64,000 nt of DNA from Blautia sp. OF03-15BH (GCF_003463065.1 NZ_QSCM01000009.1:453-64452); one strand, 5' to 3'; positions 16,836 to 24,869 are shown, counted from the stretch's first letter. Notes: generated from the sequence alone by a model not told the origin. Program-made: numbers and translations.

Positions 16836-18899
16836 TTACTTTGCAAGTACAACGGAAATTTTGATCTCCTTTTCCGCCTCGCTCAGGTCGAACGCGTCGC
16901 CGTCTGCGACACTCACACGCAGCTCATACAGTGTGCCATCGGACAGGGTATCCACGGCAGCGCCTTTCTCATCCGTGATCGACCACAGCTCTTTGCCGAC
17001 CTCCGCCAGCTTTCCGTCTGCACCGTAGGCATAGAGTTTCAGTCCGGCGGCGTCCCCGGAAAGGTTGTTCATCCGGAACGAGACCGTCGTGTTGGGATGA
17101 ACATTTTCTACAGTGACAGTATTGCGCCAGCTTGTGACCTCACCTTTGCCGCCGCCCTGTTCAAACTGTTCCTGTGTCAGCACGTTCCGCGCAGCCTTAT
17201 CGAGATCGACCTCTCGGTACGGCATTTCGGGCAGATAAACGAAGCGATCCTGCAAGCGCAGTAGCTCCAGATAGCCCGTTGGGCAATAGAGTGCGTTGCC
17301 GCTGTTGCCGGCATACATGCCGATGGCCATGTTGTTGTAGCCGTATTTGTTGGAGACATCCATGGTAAAGACAGTCTCACCGGTTGCAAAGTCCAGGATG
17401 ATGTACTGCCACATACCGGTGTTCAAGTCCTGCACATAACCGTAGATATAGCCGGTCGCGGTGGAGAGCTTCATAATCGACGTGTCGCTCAGATCATTGC
17501 GGCACCAGACGCTTTTCATCTCATAGCCGGAATCGGTTTTGACCGTATCGACACGTTCGACGCCGGGCGCGATCATGCAGTTGCCCTTTGTCAGCCAGTT
17601 CGTATCATAGATGTTGGCGTAGCTCTGGATGGAAGAGTCGCTGTTGGGATCAGCAAGACCTGCGTTGCCTGCGCCGAACCAGTTGCACACGATGGTGCTG
17701 ACGGTGCCCTCGCTGTCATCATAGACGATGGCAGAGTTTTCAACCGCCACCTGATAGCCCTCGGGCAGATCATCCAGCACCGGCATGCTTGCAACGATCT
17801 CACCGGTCTTCATATCGAGCGCCCGCAGCTTGACGGGATCCGCGTTGTCGGTGAACATCACAAGATCCGGCGTCAGCGACGGGGAGCAGCCGCCGCCCCA
17901 GGCAAGACCGCCGCCGGTGGTCTTGTCACCCTCGCCGCTTACCTTTGCGCCGACACTCTCATACGGCGTACACCAGACAGCCTCGACACCGTTATTGGCA
18001 CGCAGCAGATAGCAGTTCTGGTTCGTCAGTATGACAGTGCCGTCCTTGGAGGCGGCAATCCCGTTCTCCGCACCCTCACCGGGGGTGAGCTCATAAACAA
18101 AGACTGCATCGGAGAGGTCAGCCTGTTCGCCATTTAAAATCGCGTCGATGGCGGAGCGCGCAATGTAGCCCATCACGCCCTGCTGCTCGCGCTCCGGGTA
18201 GATGCGGAAGCCGCCGGTGGCAAACCAGAGATTTCCTTCATAATCAAACACTACAGACAGCAGGTTCTGCTCCAGCGTCTTGCCAAGCGCAGCCTCGGCG
18301 GCAGCTTTGATGTTGATATCCAGCACCTTTTCAAACTCCGGCAGGACGTTTCCTGCTTCATCGGTTGCGCGCAGCATCAGCACATGGTTGTTGCTGGTGG
18401 GGCAGACGATGCGGTTTTCCGAGTCCAGGAACGTATAGGAGCTCTGGATGACGTAACCGCCGCCGTCATGCTGCTTTGGGGAGAAATAGCCCAGCGTCGT
18501 GGTTTCCTCCGCGTTCAGATCGCGGATGGCGATGCCGCCGAGCAGCGGAACGACTGCGTGGCCGTAGCTGTCAAAGTAAATGGCAGGCGAAGCGTTCGCG
18601 TTGGTTTTTTCATAGGAAACATTGATCTCCGGATAGATGCCAAGAGGCAGGACTTCATCCGTAGAGTCGGTATTGTAGCCGTCGTGGTGAATGTTGGCGT
18701 CGCTTTTTGCCATATAAGGGTTTTCGTCAACACGTTTGGCATTCATGGCCTTTACCGGCAGGGCAGCGCTTACCGCGGAGTCTGTATCCGATGCAGGCAC
18801 GTCGGAAGACTGCTTCGCACCGCAGGTCGCCGATGTCAGGCACAACACACCGGCCAGCAGAAGGGTTGGTACAGAACATTGTAACTTTTTCTTTTTCAT
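16836..18899 (-). CDS. Large exported protein of unknown family, probable beta-propeller
   Basis: A 687-residue protein with an N-terminal signal (MKKKKLQCSVPTLLLAGVLC), possibly lipid-modified at the Cys in SATCG, though Thr before the Cys is atypical. The body has repeated strand-rich units such as GNLWFATGG, GTVILTNQNCYLLRA, VKLRALDMKTGEIVASM and IILDFATGETVFTM, about 40-60 residues apart, as in PQQ-like or YncE-like propellers. A C-terminal domain (about residue 590 on) reads like an Ig or jelly-roll fold. I recognise no enzyme motif. Its gene lies between the alkyl sulfatase/TetR group and the two-component genes, so a substrate-binding or sensing role on the cell surface is possible. 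Confidence 0.6.
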   Translation of the reverse strand: MKKKKLQCSVPTLLLAGVLCLTSATCGAKQSSDVPASDTDSAVSAALPVKAMNAKRVDENPYMAKSDANIHHDGYNTDSTDEVLPLGIYPEINVSYEKTNANASPAIYFDSYGHAVVPLLGGIAIRDLNAEETTTLGYFSPKQHDGGGYVIQSSYTFLDSENRIVCPTSNNHVLMLRATDEAGNVLPEFEKVLDINIKAAAEAALGKTLEQNLLSVVFDYEGNLWFATGGFRIYPEREQQGVMGYIARSAIDAILNGEQADLSDAVFVYELTPGEGAENGIAASKDGTVILTNQNCYLLRANNGVEAVWCTPYESVGAKVSGEGDKTTGGGLAWGGGCSPSLTPDLVMFTDNADPVKLRALDMKTGEIVASMPVLDDLPEGYQVAVENSAIVYDDSEGTVSTIVCNWFGAGNAGLADPNSDSSIQSYANIYDTNWLTKGNCMIAPGVERVDTVKTDSGYEMKSVWCRNDLSDTSIMKLSTATGYIYGYVQDLNTGMWQYIILDFATGETVFTMDVSNKYGYNNMAIGMYAGNSGNALYCPTGYLELLRLQDRFVYLPEMPYREVDLDKAARNVLTQEQFEQGGGKGEVTSWRNTVTVENVHPNTTVSFRMNNLSGDAAGLKLYAYGADGKLAEVGKELWSITDEKGAAVDTLSDGTLYELRVSVADGDAFDLSEAEKEIKISVVLAK

Positions 18900-18949
18900 T
18901 GATATCCTCCATTTTTGTACTTGTTGTCCCGGTTTGGTTCGATGCCCGT

Positions 18950-19309
18950 TTATTCAATCCAGGCATTCAGTCCTCGCTGGAATGCTTCTTCGGAAACCGG
19001 CTTCATCAGGAAATAGTCGGCCCGCAGCCGGAAGGCATGAAGAGAGAAATCCAGGTCACTGCACCATATCATCCGGCATGCGGGGCATAAGGACCGAAGG
19101 TGCTCCGCCGCATTCAACCCTGCCACCCCGGAAAGTGCAATGACGGCATTGGTTAGATCAGCTTTCTGCGCCATTTCAAAAAAATGTTCCTGATTGTCAT
19201 ATTGCATGACCTGCGGAAACAGCCCCTTCGCTTCACAAAACCGGGTAATTTGCTCGGCATAGCGCTGCCGCTCTGCTTCCTGTTCTGCCAGCACGGCAAT
19301 ACGATACAC
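18950..19309 (-). CDS. Stand-alone pseudo-receiver protein
   Basis: A 119-residue protein with the fold pattern of a response-regulator receiver (starts YRIAVLAEQEAERQRYAEQI; ends with DYFLMKPVSEEAFQRGL) and no output domain. The acidic pair is reduced to AEQE, and the phospho-acceptor Asp position is replaced in NAVIALSGVAGLNAAE. The Lys of MKP is kept. The GTG at 19309 is chosen as start, with AAGGAG upstream. It is divergent from the LytTR regulator and 50 bases upstream of the propeller gene. It probably acts by protein contact and not phosphorylation. Confidence 0.6.
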   Translation of the reverse strand: MYRIAVLAEQEAERQRYAEQITRFCEAKGLFPQVMQYDNQEHFFEMAQKADLTNAVIALSGVAGLNAAEHLRSLCPACRMIWCSDLDFSLHAFRLRADYFLMKPVSEEAFQRGLNAWIE

Positions 19310-19435
19310 AGATCTCACTCCTTCCTTCATCCGATTTAGCATCTTGCTTGCGCTCAGTATAAAAAGGCCATTCGTTTTTTTCAAGTGCCGTGGCACGAAA
19401 GGGGAGATTTTAGCACGAATTCCGACAGCAGTTCT

Positions 19436-19464
19436 TTGTCATCCTCGACAAGCTGTGATATAAT
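19436..19464 (+). promoter_or_regulatory. Sigma-A promoter of the LytTR two-component pair
   Basis: TTGTCA (19436-19441), a 17-base spacer, then a perfect TATAAT (19459-19464). It lies 36 bases before the response regulator start. Confidence 0.7.
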
Positions 19465-19499
19465 TATCTTGGAATTTAAGCACAAGGAGAGAAACCTGC

Positions 19500-20222
19500 A
19501 TGAGAATTGCGATTGTGGATGATCTTGCCGCGGAACGCACACTGCTGAAAGGCCGGCTGGAGTGGCAGCTTCAGCGGAGAAAAGTACAGGCGGATATTCT
19601 GGAATACGAAAGCGGTGAGACATTTCTGGAAGCGGCAAGGAAAGAGCCCTTTACTGCCGCATTTCTGGATATTTATATGGATGGCATGACGGGCATGGAG
19701 GCGGCAAAGAAGCTGCGGAAAACCGACACTGACTGCCTGCTGGTTTTTATCACGACCTCGACCGACCATGCATTGGAGGGCTTTCAGGTACGGGCGCTGC
19801 ACTATCTGGTCAAGCCCTTTACCGAAGCGGACATCGACGCGCTGACGGACGAGCTGCTTGCCCGCATACCGCAGCCGGACAAATATATGGAGCTAAAGGT
19901 GGAGGGAAGCGAGATCCATCTGCGCTATCAGGACATCGTCTATGCAGAACACTTCGCCCACTTGATCTACGTCCATACGACGGTTCAAAAGACGCTTGCC
20001 ACACGCCAACCCTTCAAGACGTTCATCGCCCCACTAAAGGATGACACACGCTTTTTTGTGTGCGGGCGCGGAGTGATCGTGAATCTGGAACACGCGAAGG
20101 ATCTGGAAGGTGCCGCCTTCCGCATGGCGGACGGAAACCGCGTGTTTGTCAGTCAGGACCTTCTGAAAAGCGCCCGGCAGGCGCTTATGGAATTCCTGCT
20201 TCAAAGGGGGCGGATGGTATAA
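19500..20222 (+). CDS. LytTR-family response regulator
   Basis: A 240-residue two-domain regulator. The receiver (residues 1-120) has the DD pair in IAIVDDLAAER, the phospho-acceptor Asp in FLDIYMDGMTGMEAA and the conserved Lys in LVKPF. The C-terminal LytTR DNA-binding domain (about 130-235) contains IVYAEHFAHLIYVHT and FFVCGRGVIVNL. The stop overlaps the start of the kinase gene by one base (TAATG). It likely controls neighbouring exported-protein genes, but LytTR sites were not found by eye. Confidence 0.92.
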   Translation: MRIAIVDDLAAERTLLKGRLEWQLQRRKVQADILEYESGETFLEAARKEPFTAAFLDIYMDGMTGMEAAKKLRKTDTDCLLVFITTSTDHALEGFQVRALHYLVKPFTEADIDALTDELLARIPQPDKYMELKVEGSEIHLRYQDIVYAEHFAHLIYVHTTVQKTLATRQPFKTFIAPLKDDTRFFVCGRGVIVNLEHAKDLEGAAFRMADGNRVFVSQDLLKSARQALMEFLLQRGRMV

Positions 20223-21538
20223 TGGAGTTGCTGCGTCCAATTCTTGAACTCGGCGTGGTGATTCCCGGCATGCTGCTCGCCTGCTTCCCGGTAAAATCCA
20301 GTTTAAAGCAGCCGCTGTCAAAGCTTGTTTTGTGGCTTGCCCCGCTGCTTGCGCTGCTTTGTGCCGCCGGAGGCGTGATGTGCTATGCGCGCCGCATGCC
20401 AACTGCGCCGATACTTGCAGGCCTAACCTTGCTTGCAGTCGTGATCTACATAAAAACGCTCCGGATTTCGCTTTGGAAATCCGGAACGATTGCGTTGTCC
20501 GTCTGTGCGGTATTTGCCTGTATCAACAGCCTTGCAAGAGCGCTCAACGCCGCTATGCTGGCCGGTTTGCCACAGGCGCAGGCTGCGCCATGGTTCTGTC
20601 TGCGGGCCGTGATTTGCTATCATGCGATCTGCTGGCTGTTTGCCGCCATCGCCTATTATCCTGCGACGCACAGCGTGCGGAGGATGGTCGAGGACGAAAA
20701 TTTTGCACAGACCTGGTATGTGTTCTGGGTGCTGCCGCTGGTGTTCATTGCGCTGAATCTGTTTATGATTCCCAAGTATGCGGACACGCTCTATACCGGG
20801 CGTGTTTTGCAGGGGTATTTTGTGGTCAGCATCGCACTTTTGTTTTTGATGCTTTTCTTTAACGCAATCTTCCTTCTGATGGCGATCAGCATCAACCGGA
20901 ATGTGAGATTGCAGCAGGAGAACCAGCTGCTTTCCATGCAGCAGCAGCGCTACGAAAGCCTGAAAGCTTCCATTGAGGAAGCACGGCAGGCGCGGCACGA
21001 TCTGCGCCACCAGCTATGTCAGCTCGCTGCCCTTGCAGAAGAAGGGAATCTTGAAAAGATCAAAGCCTATCTTTCCGGCGCAGTTTCCAGAATCCCGAGT
21101 CTGGAGCTGCATTTCTGTGAAAACCGGGCGGCAGACGGCGTGGTCGGGTATTACTGTGCACTTGCGAAGCGGGAGCAGATCCCATTTTCCGTGCAGATTG
21201 ATCTGCCGGAATGTCTTCCTGTAGACGAAATCAATCTGTGTCTGGTTCTCTCGAATCTGCTGGAAAATGCGCTGGAAGCCAGCCTGCGTACTGCACCTGC
21301 CAGACGCAGGATCAAACTGACAGCCTATCTGCATGGCAACAGTCTGGCACTGATTCAGGTTGAAAACACCTATGACGGAGTCATCCGCGAAATAGGTGGC
21401 ATATTCCAGTCCTCCAAGCGAAAAGGAGACGGCGTCGGACTTCAGTCCGTCCGTCACATCGCAGAAAAATCCAGCGGGGTGAGTACGGTTACCTATCAGG
21501 ACGGCCTGTTCTGTATAAAGGTCATGCTCTGCGGGTAA
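20222..21538 (+). CDS. GHKL-family sensor histidine kinase
   Basis: A 438-residue kinase. Residues 1-230 hold about six or seven membrane segments with no clear extracellular domain. A coiled linker follows, then the H-box ARHDLRHQLCQLAA, the N-box LSNLLENALEAS and the G-box GDGVGLQSVRHIAE. This is the AgrC/GHKL type, usually paired with LytTR regulators and often sensing peptides or membrane state. The ATG at 20222 overlaps the regulator stop, so the pair is translationally coupled. Confidence 0.9.
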   Translation: MELLRPILELGVVIPGMLLACFPVKSSLKQPLSKLVLWLAPLLALLCAAGGVMCYARRMPTAPILAGLTLLAVVIYIKTLRISLWKSGTIALSVCAVFACINSLARALNAAMLAGLPQAQAAPWFCLRAVICYHAICWLFAAIAYYPATHSVRRMVEDENFAQTWYVFWVLPLVFIALNLFMIPKYADTLYTGRVLQGYFVVSIALLFLMLFFNAIFLLMAISINRNVRLQQENQLLSMQQQRYESLKASIEEARQARHDLRHQLCQLAALAEEGNLEKIKAYLSGAVSRIPSLELHFCENRAADGVVGYYCALAKREQIPFSVQIDLPECLPVDEINLCLVLSNLLENALEASLRTAPARRRIKLTAYLHGNSLALIQVENTYDGVIREIGGIFQSSKRKGDGVGLQSVRHIAEKSSGVSTVTYQDGLFCIKVMLCG

Positions 21539-21745
21539 TTATGCCCTGCCTTTCCAAAACGGCACGGTCACAGATTTCAGCAGTCCCGCTTCCGGAAATC
21601 CCTGTATGTACCGGATCGCCGTTTTTGCAAAGACGTTAGATTTCACTGTGTCCCAATCTGCCAGTTTTACTATCTCGGCTGTGCCGTTTTCAAAATCGAA
21701 CCGAATTTCGCCCCATTCGCCGTCGTTGTCCGCCTGATATTGGTA
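21536..21745 (-). pseudogene. Truncated copy of the 79-residue hypothetical gene
   Basis: The minus-strand frame reads YQYQADNDGEWGEIRFDF, then NGTAEIVKLADWD and TAIRYIQGFP, clearly homologous to the gene at 16246-16485. An in-frame TGA just upstream removes the N-terminus. The two copies are in the same orientation and bracket the propeller and two-component genes. Confidence 0.7.
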
Positions 21746-21970
21746 GGATAATCAAAGTTCTTGAGGGTTTGCCAAACTTGTTGAGGGGCTTTCGTGAGGG
21801 TTTCACTATAAAAACAAGCATAGTTAATAAAAAGCAGTGGAAACCAAGTTCTATAAGTAGTATTGTTAAGTCACCACAACCAACAATCAAACAGGAACGA
21901 CATCCCCACTGCCTATGAAAAGAATACCATTGAGTTGCCTTTCTGGCAAGCAGTTTTATTATGCTAATGC

Positions 21971-22021
21971 TCCTCCATGTAAGCAGTGTTTTTACATTTA
22001 CGATTTACTTTACATGGAGGA
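21971..22021 (+). promoter_or_regulatory. Inverted repeat sequestering the recombinase ribosome binding site
   Basis: TCCTCCATGTAA (21971-21982) and its exact complement TTACATGGAGGA (22010-22021) can form a 12-bp stem with a 27-base loop. The right arm contains the GGAGGA Shine-Dalgarno sequence of the recombinase fragment starting at 22029. Such hairpins limit translation of read-through transcripts in many insertion sequences. Confidence 0.6.
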
Positions 22022-22028
22022 TTTTATT

Positions 22029-22340
22029 ATGTACGAAGAAATTTTTAATCAGATTAGATATGCTGCGAATAAACGGAATCTCAAGGATTCCACGATTCAT
22101 GCATACTGTACCAGTGTTGCTCATTTTTTGAACCACACAGCCAAGGATATAGATGCATTAACAAATGATGATGTTGATATATTTCTGACCGAAAAGAGAC
22201 TTTCCGGAATTTCTCCGGAAACATACAATCACTACCATTCAGGAATCCGCTTCTTTTACAAGAAAGTATTGAAGATGAATTGGAACGATGATGACATACC
22301 TCGTATTTCTGATTGTTGCTGTTGCTTCTGGACGAGATAA
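22029..22340 (+). pseudogene. Tyrosine recombinase, N-terminal domain only
   Basis: The frame begins MYEEIFNQIRYAANKRNLKD and continues with TIHAYCTSVAHFLNHT and GISPETYNHYHSGIRFFYKKVL. This is the SAM-like core-binding domain of phage-type integrases. Homology stops around residue 95 and the remaining residues (CCCCFWTR) are junk. The catalytic domain with the R-H-R-Y residues is absent, so the enzyme is inactive. It may be the former integrase of this island or part of a separate insertion sequence. Confidence 0.8.
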
Positions 22341-22411
22341 CAATCTCGTTATCGCGGTATTCGCCGAATAGATATGCAAGCATATCTGCCCGGCTCATTA
22401 CTCGCGTAAAT

Positions 22412-22458
22412 AGAAAAAGCCGCCACTCCAAAATAAAAAGTGAAGTGACGGCTCTTTC
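22412..22458. terminator. Hairpin, probable bidirectional terminator of an element
   Basis: AGCCGCCACT (22418-22427) pairs with AGTGACGGCT (22444-22453) with one mismatch. A-rich and T-rich tracts lie on either side. No intact gene lies immediately upstream on either strand. Confidence 0.45.
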
Positions 22459-22486
22459 TATCGCCGGAATCTCTGAAATCCGGTGT

Positions 22487-22533
22487 CTGAGAGTGCCAAA
22501 ATCACCCTCAAAAATACCCCCGAAATTGCTCTC
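22487..22533. repeat. Element-end repeat A, right copy
   Basis: This matches 11740-11785 except for one extra A. Here it is separated from repeat B by 130 bases, whereas in the left copy A and B touch. The spacer contains repeated TTGTCCTAT motifs (22537-22545 and 22588-22596) and no gene. Confidence 0.7.
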
Positions 22534-22663
22534 TGGTTGTCCTATTTTTTAACAACTAAGGCTGTTTTTTGACCCCATTTTTGCCGGTTGTCCTATATTT
22601 AACCACTAAAAATCGGGTGAAAACGGCTCTCGTTTGGTCAAATGAGGTCAAACTTTTGTCACC

Positions 22664-22696
22664 CGTTTAGGTATAAGAAAACCCCGGAAAACCTTG
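22664..22696. repeat. 33-bp direct repeat B, right copy (rpsI-proximal att)
   Basis: Identical to 11786-11818. It ends in the loop of the rpsI terminator hairpin. The position just past the 3' end of rpsI is a known integration site for integrative elements in other Firmicutes such as streptococci. Confidence 0.75.
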
Positions 22697-22711
22697 ATTT
22701 TCCGGGGTTTT
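22674..22711 (-). terminator. rpsI terminator
   Basis: A perfect 14-bp stem (AAAACCCCGGAAAA with TTTTCCGGGGTTTT, 22678-22691 and 22698-22711) with a 6-base loop. On the minus strand it is followed by TTTTCTT. It ends the rplM-rpsI transcript. Confidence 0.9.
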
Positions 22712-22742
22712 GTAAACCTTTTGATATAGTCTGAGCAGTCGA

Positions 22743-23132
22743 TTATCGTTTGCTGAACTGCGGAGCGCGACGAGCTGCTTTGAGACCCGGTTTCTTTCTC
22801 TCTTTCATTCTCGGGTCACGAGTCAGGAAGCCTGCTTTTTTCAGAACAGGTCTGTAATCAGCATCTGCCTGGCAAAGAGCTCTTGCGATACCATGACGGA
22901 TGGCACCAGCCTGACCGGTTGTACCGCCACCACGTACATTTACAAGAACGTCAAATTTATCAGCGGTCTCGGTTGCTACCAGCGGCTGACGAACGATCAG
23001 TTTCAGGGTCTCAAGACCAAGATACTCATCGATATCTCTTTTATTGATGGTTACTTTACCGGTTCCCGGTACTAAGTATACTCTTGCGATGGATTTTTTT
23101 CTTCTTCCAGTGCCGTAGAATTTATTAGCCAT
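22743..23132 (-). CDS. rpsI: 30S ribosomal protein S9
   Basis: A 129-residue protein beginning [20 protein letters not shown] with the conserved [19 protein letters not shown] segment and the terminal FSKR tail that reaches the decoding site. It lies 19 bases after rplM in the usual rplM-rpsI order. Length is normal. The DNA immediately downstream is the attachment site of the island on the left. Confidence 0.98.
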   Translation of the reverse strand: MANKFYGTGRRKKSIARVYLVPGTGKVTINKRDIDEYLGLETLKLIVRQPLVATETADKFDVLVNVRGGGTTGQAGAIRHGIARALCQADADYRPVLKKAGFLTRDPRMKERKKPGLKAARRAPQFSKR

Positions 23133-23151
23133 TGTTTCCCTTACCTCCTAA

Positions 23152-23580
23152 TTAAAATGTTAATGTTTCCGGTTTCTGAGCCTGATGATTGTGCTCAGCA
23201 CCAGCATAAACATGAAGTTTGGTCATCATCTGTCTTCCCAGGGGTCCCTTCGGAAGCATGCCTTTAACTGCGAGCTCGATAACCTTCTCCGGTTTCTTGT
23301 TCAACATTTCTCTCAGAGTGGTCTCTTTCATTCCACCAACATAATCAGAATGATGATAGTAAATCTTCTGATCCAGTTTCTTACCGGTTACTTTGATGTG
23401 CTCAGCGTTGGTGATGATCACATAATCACCTGTATCTTCATGAGGGGTGAATACCGGTTTATTCTTTCCTCTCAGGATCTTTGCTACTTCAGAAGCCAGA
23501 CGACCTAAGGTCATGCCAGTAGCGTCTACTACATACCATTTTCTCTCAATCTTTGCTGGATTAGCCATAAATGTTTTCAT
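23152..23580 (-). CDS. rplM: 50S ribosomal protein L13
   Basis: A 142-residue protein beginning [20 protein letters not shown], with [25 protein letters not shown] and the C-terminal [20 protein letters not shown] segment. It is the first gene of the rplM-rpsI unit, with GGAGG upstream and its own promoter at 23675-23703. Length is normal. Confidence 0.98.
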   Translation of the reverse strand: MKTFMANPAKIERKWYVVDATGMTLGRLASEVAKILRGKNKPVFTPHEDTGDYVIITNAEHIKVTGKKLDQKIYYHHSDYVGGMKETTLREMLNKKPEKVIELAVKGMLPKGPLGRQMMTKLHVYAGAEHNHQAQKPETLTF

Positions 23581-23674
23581 GGATTTACCTCCTTGGAAAT
23601 TTTCATTGCATTATAGTAAAACGCCATTACCGGGGCTTTGGCTTATGCGTTTACAAACTATGTCACAGTGATTT

Positions 23675-23703
23675 ATTATATTATACGTTGCCACGTGTGT
23701 CAA
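23675..23703 (-). promoter_or_regulatory. Strong sigma-A promoter of rplM-rpsI
   Basis: Minus-strand TTGACA (23698-23703) and TATAAT (23675-23680) with an exact 17-base spacer; a second TATAAT overlaps one base away. The leader of about 80 bases before rplM could carry an L13-type autoregulatory structure, but I could not define one. Confidence 0.85.
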
Positions 23704-23739
23704 CCTTTTTTTGAAACTTTCTTTGCGGATTTTCGGGAT

Positions 23740-23860
23740 TTTTCCACATTTTCTGAAAAAAACCTTCCTTTTATCCACAGAAAAAAGGCATAAACACACA
23801 AACACTGTTATTATATCAGCTTTTTTCCACACGTCAAGCGAAAAATCCACATTTTCCACA
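23740..23860 (+). promoter_or_regulatory. Cluster of DnaA-box-like sequences
   Basis: TTATCCACA at 23771-23779 is a perfect DnaA box. TTTTCCACA occurs at 23740-23748, 23823-23831 and 23852-23860, and AAATCCACA at 23843-23851. All are in the same orientation in AT-rich DNA upstream of the rplM promoter. No gene is supported in 23704-23945. Confidence 0.45.
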
Positions 23861-23945
23861 TTTTCTTCCAAGCATTTTACCTATGTCTACGCGGATAGTT
23901 TCCCTTGCTTGTGATTGTGCTGCCGAACGTTCATGGATTCCCTCT

Positions 23946-24869
23946 TTATTCCGGACGGTACAGATAAACCCCTCTGGCATAACCGGCCATATGACCATCC
24001 ATCAGCCACTTTTTATAAGCCCGTTCCAGACCTGTGTTTTCTGGAAGATTCTCAAAACCCTTCTCTTCGGCTCCATAATAGATTCTCCAGAGATCTCCGT
24101 TGTCTTCGTTTGACTTATAAACATCAAAATCATTCATAAACGCACGGATATTAGAGTATTCCGGCAAGATCTCCTTATGAGCCGGGAAAAGCAGCCAGGA
24201 ATTGCAGACAAAGACCAGCGGCTGATCCTGGAACTCTTCCTTATAAAATTCCGCCGCCTTTGCATAAGATGCCTTGAACGCCTCCGGATCCAACGGCCCG
24301 CAGGAAGGAATATGAACATTTATCACCGGACTGTCCTTATGAAGAATCAATCCGTCTTTTTCATATTCATCTCCAAAAGTAATCCGTTCAAACTGCAGAC
24401 GTCCCAGTGCAAAACGCTTCAGCCGGAACCACCAGGGGAACCATTCGATCACAAAGGTGCCCCAGATGCCATACATTTTGTGGCACTCCAGAAGTTTCCA
24501 GTGCATATCCGCCATGGAATCGTGGAAGATCTCCATGCTGATGCCCTGCTCCTCATAAAGTTCTCTGGTGTGTCTGCTGATTCCGATGATAAAAAGAAGC
24601 TCCAGCGTATATTTGGAGATTCCGTCTGTTCCATCCAAGGCCTCCAGAGTCGCCCAGAGTGTCTGATAATCCATATCCGGATCTTTCCAGTAATTTTCTT
24701 CCCAGGTGCGGAAGATTGCATACAGGCGGTCATCCGCTCCGATGATCTCCAGAGCATCCTGCAGGCTTTCTGTGGCCTCTGCAGGAAATTCATGCTCAGA
24801 TGCAAAATCCTGCAGGTTTGCCTGCCAGTCTTTTAAAATCTCTTCTCTTGCTGTTTTGTAGACAGTCAT
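23946..24869 (-). CDS. Acyltransferase-like protein (GNAT-type, DUF5596 family)
   Basis: A 307-residue cytoplasmic protein with no signal or membrane segments. It resembles a Clostridia family annotated as acyltransferase-domain (DUF5596) proteins. The N-terminal half is helical, followed by MYGIWGTFVIEWFPWWFRLKRFALGRLQFE. The C-terminal half contains INVHIPSCGPLDPEAFKASY and LVFVCNSWLLFPAHKEIL. I chose the ATG at 24869, which has AAGGAGA upstream. Substrate unknown. It stands alone between rplM and a lipoprotein gene. Confidence 0.6.
   Translation of the reverse strand: MTVYKTAREEILKDWQANLQDFASEHEFPAEATESLQDALEIIGADDRLYAIFRTWEENYWKDPDMDYQTLWATLEALDGTDGISKYTLELLFIIGISRHTRELYEEQGISMEIFHDSMADMHWKLLECHKMYGIWGTFVIEWFPWWFRLKRFALGRLQFERITFGDEYEKDGLILHKDSPVINVHIPSCGPLDPEAFKASYAKAAEFYKEEFQDQPLVFVCNSWLLFPAHKEILPEYSNIRAFMNDFDVYKSNEDNGDLWRIYYGAEEKGFENLPENTGLERAYKKWLMDGHMAGYARGVYLYRPE

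Larger units (their letters stand above)
11819..22663. mobile_element. Putative decayed integrative element next to rpsI carrying the alkyl-sulfatase cluster
   Basis: About 10.8 kb lying between two copies of a 33-bp direct repeat. The interior is visibly richer in GC than the DNA on either side. It carries a complete cargo cluster, two diverged copies of a short unknown gene, and at its right end a tyrosine recombinase broken after its N-terminal domain. No intact integrase or transfer gene is present, so it is probably immobile now. The boundaries are inferred from the repeat, not from a known element. Confidence 0.55.

Noticed and set aside
23582..23670. L13-type ribosomal leader RNA ahead of rplM
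   Set aside because: The leader length would allow it, but I could not draw a convincing conserved structure by eye.
23611..23871. 86-codon minus-strand frame upstream of rplM
   Set aside because: It overlaps the rplM promoter and the DnaA-box-like cluster, and has no credible ribosome binding site.
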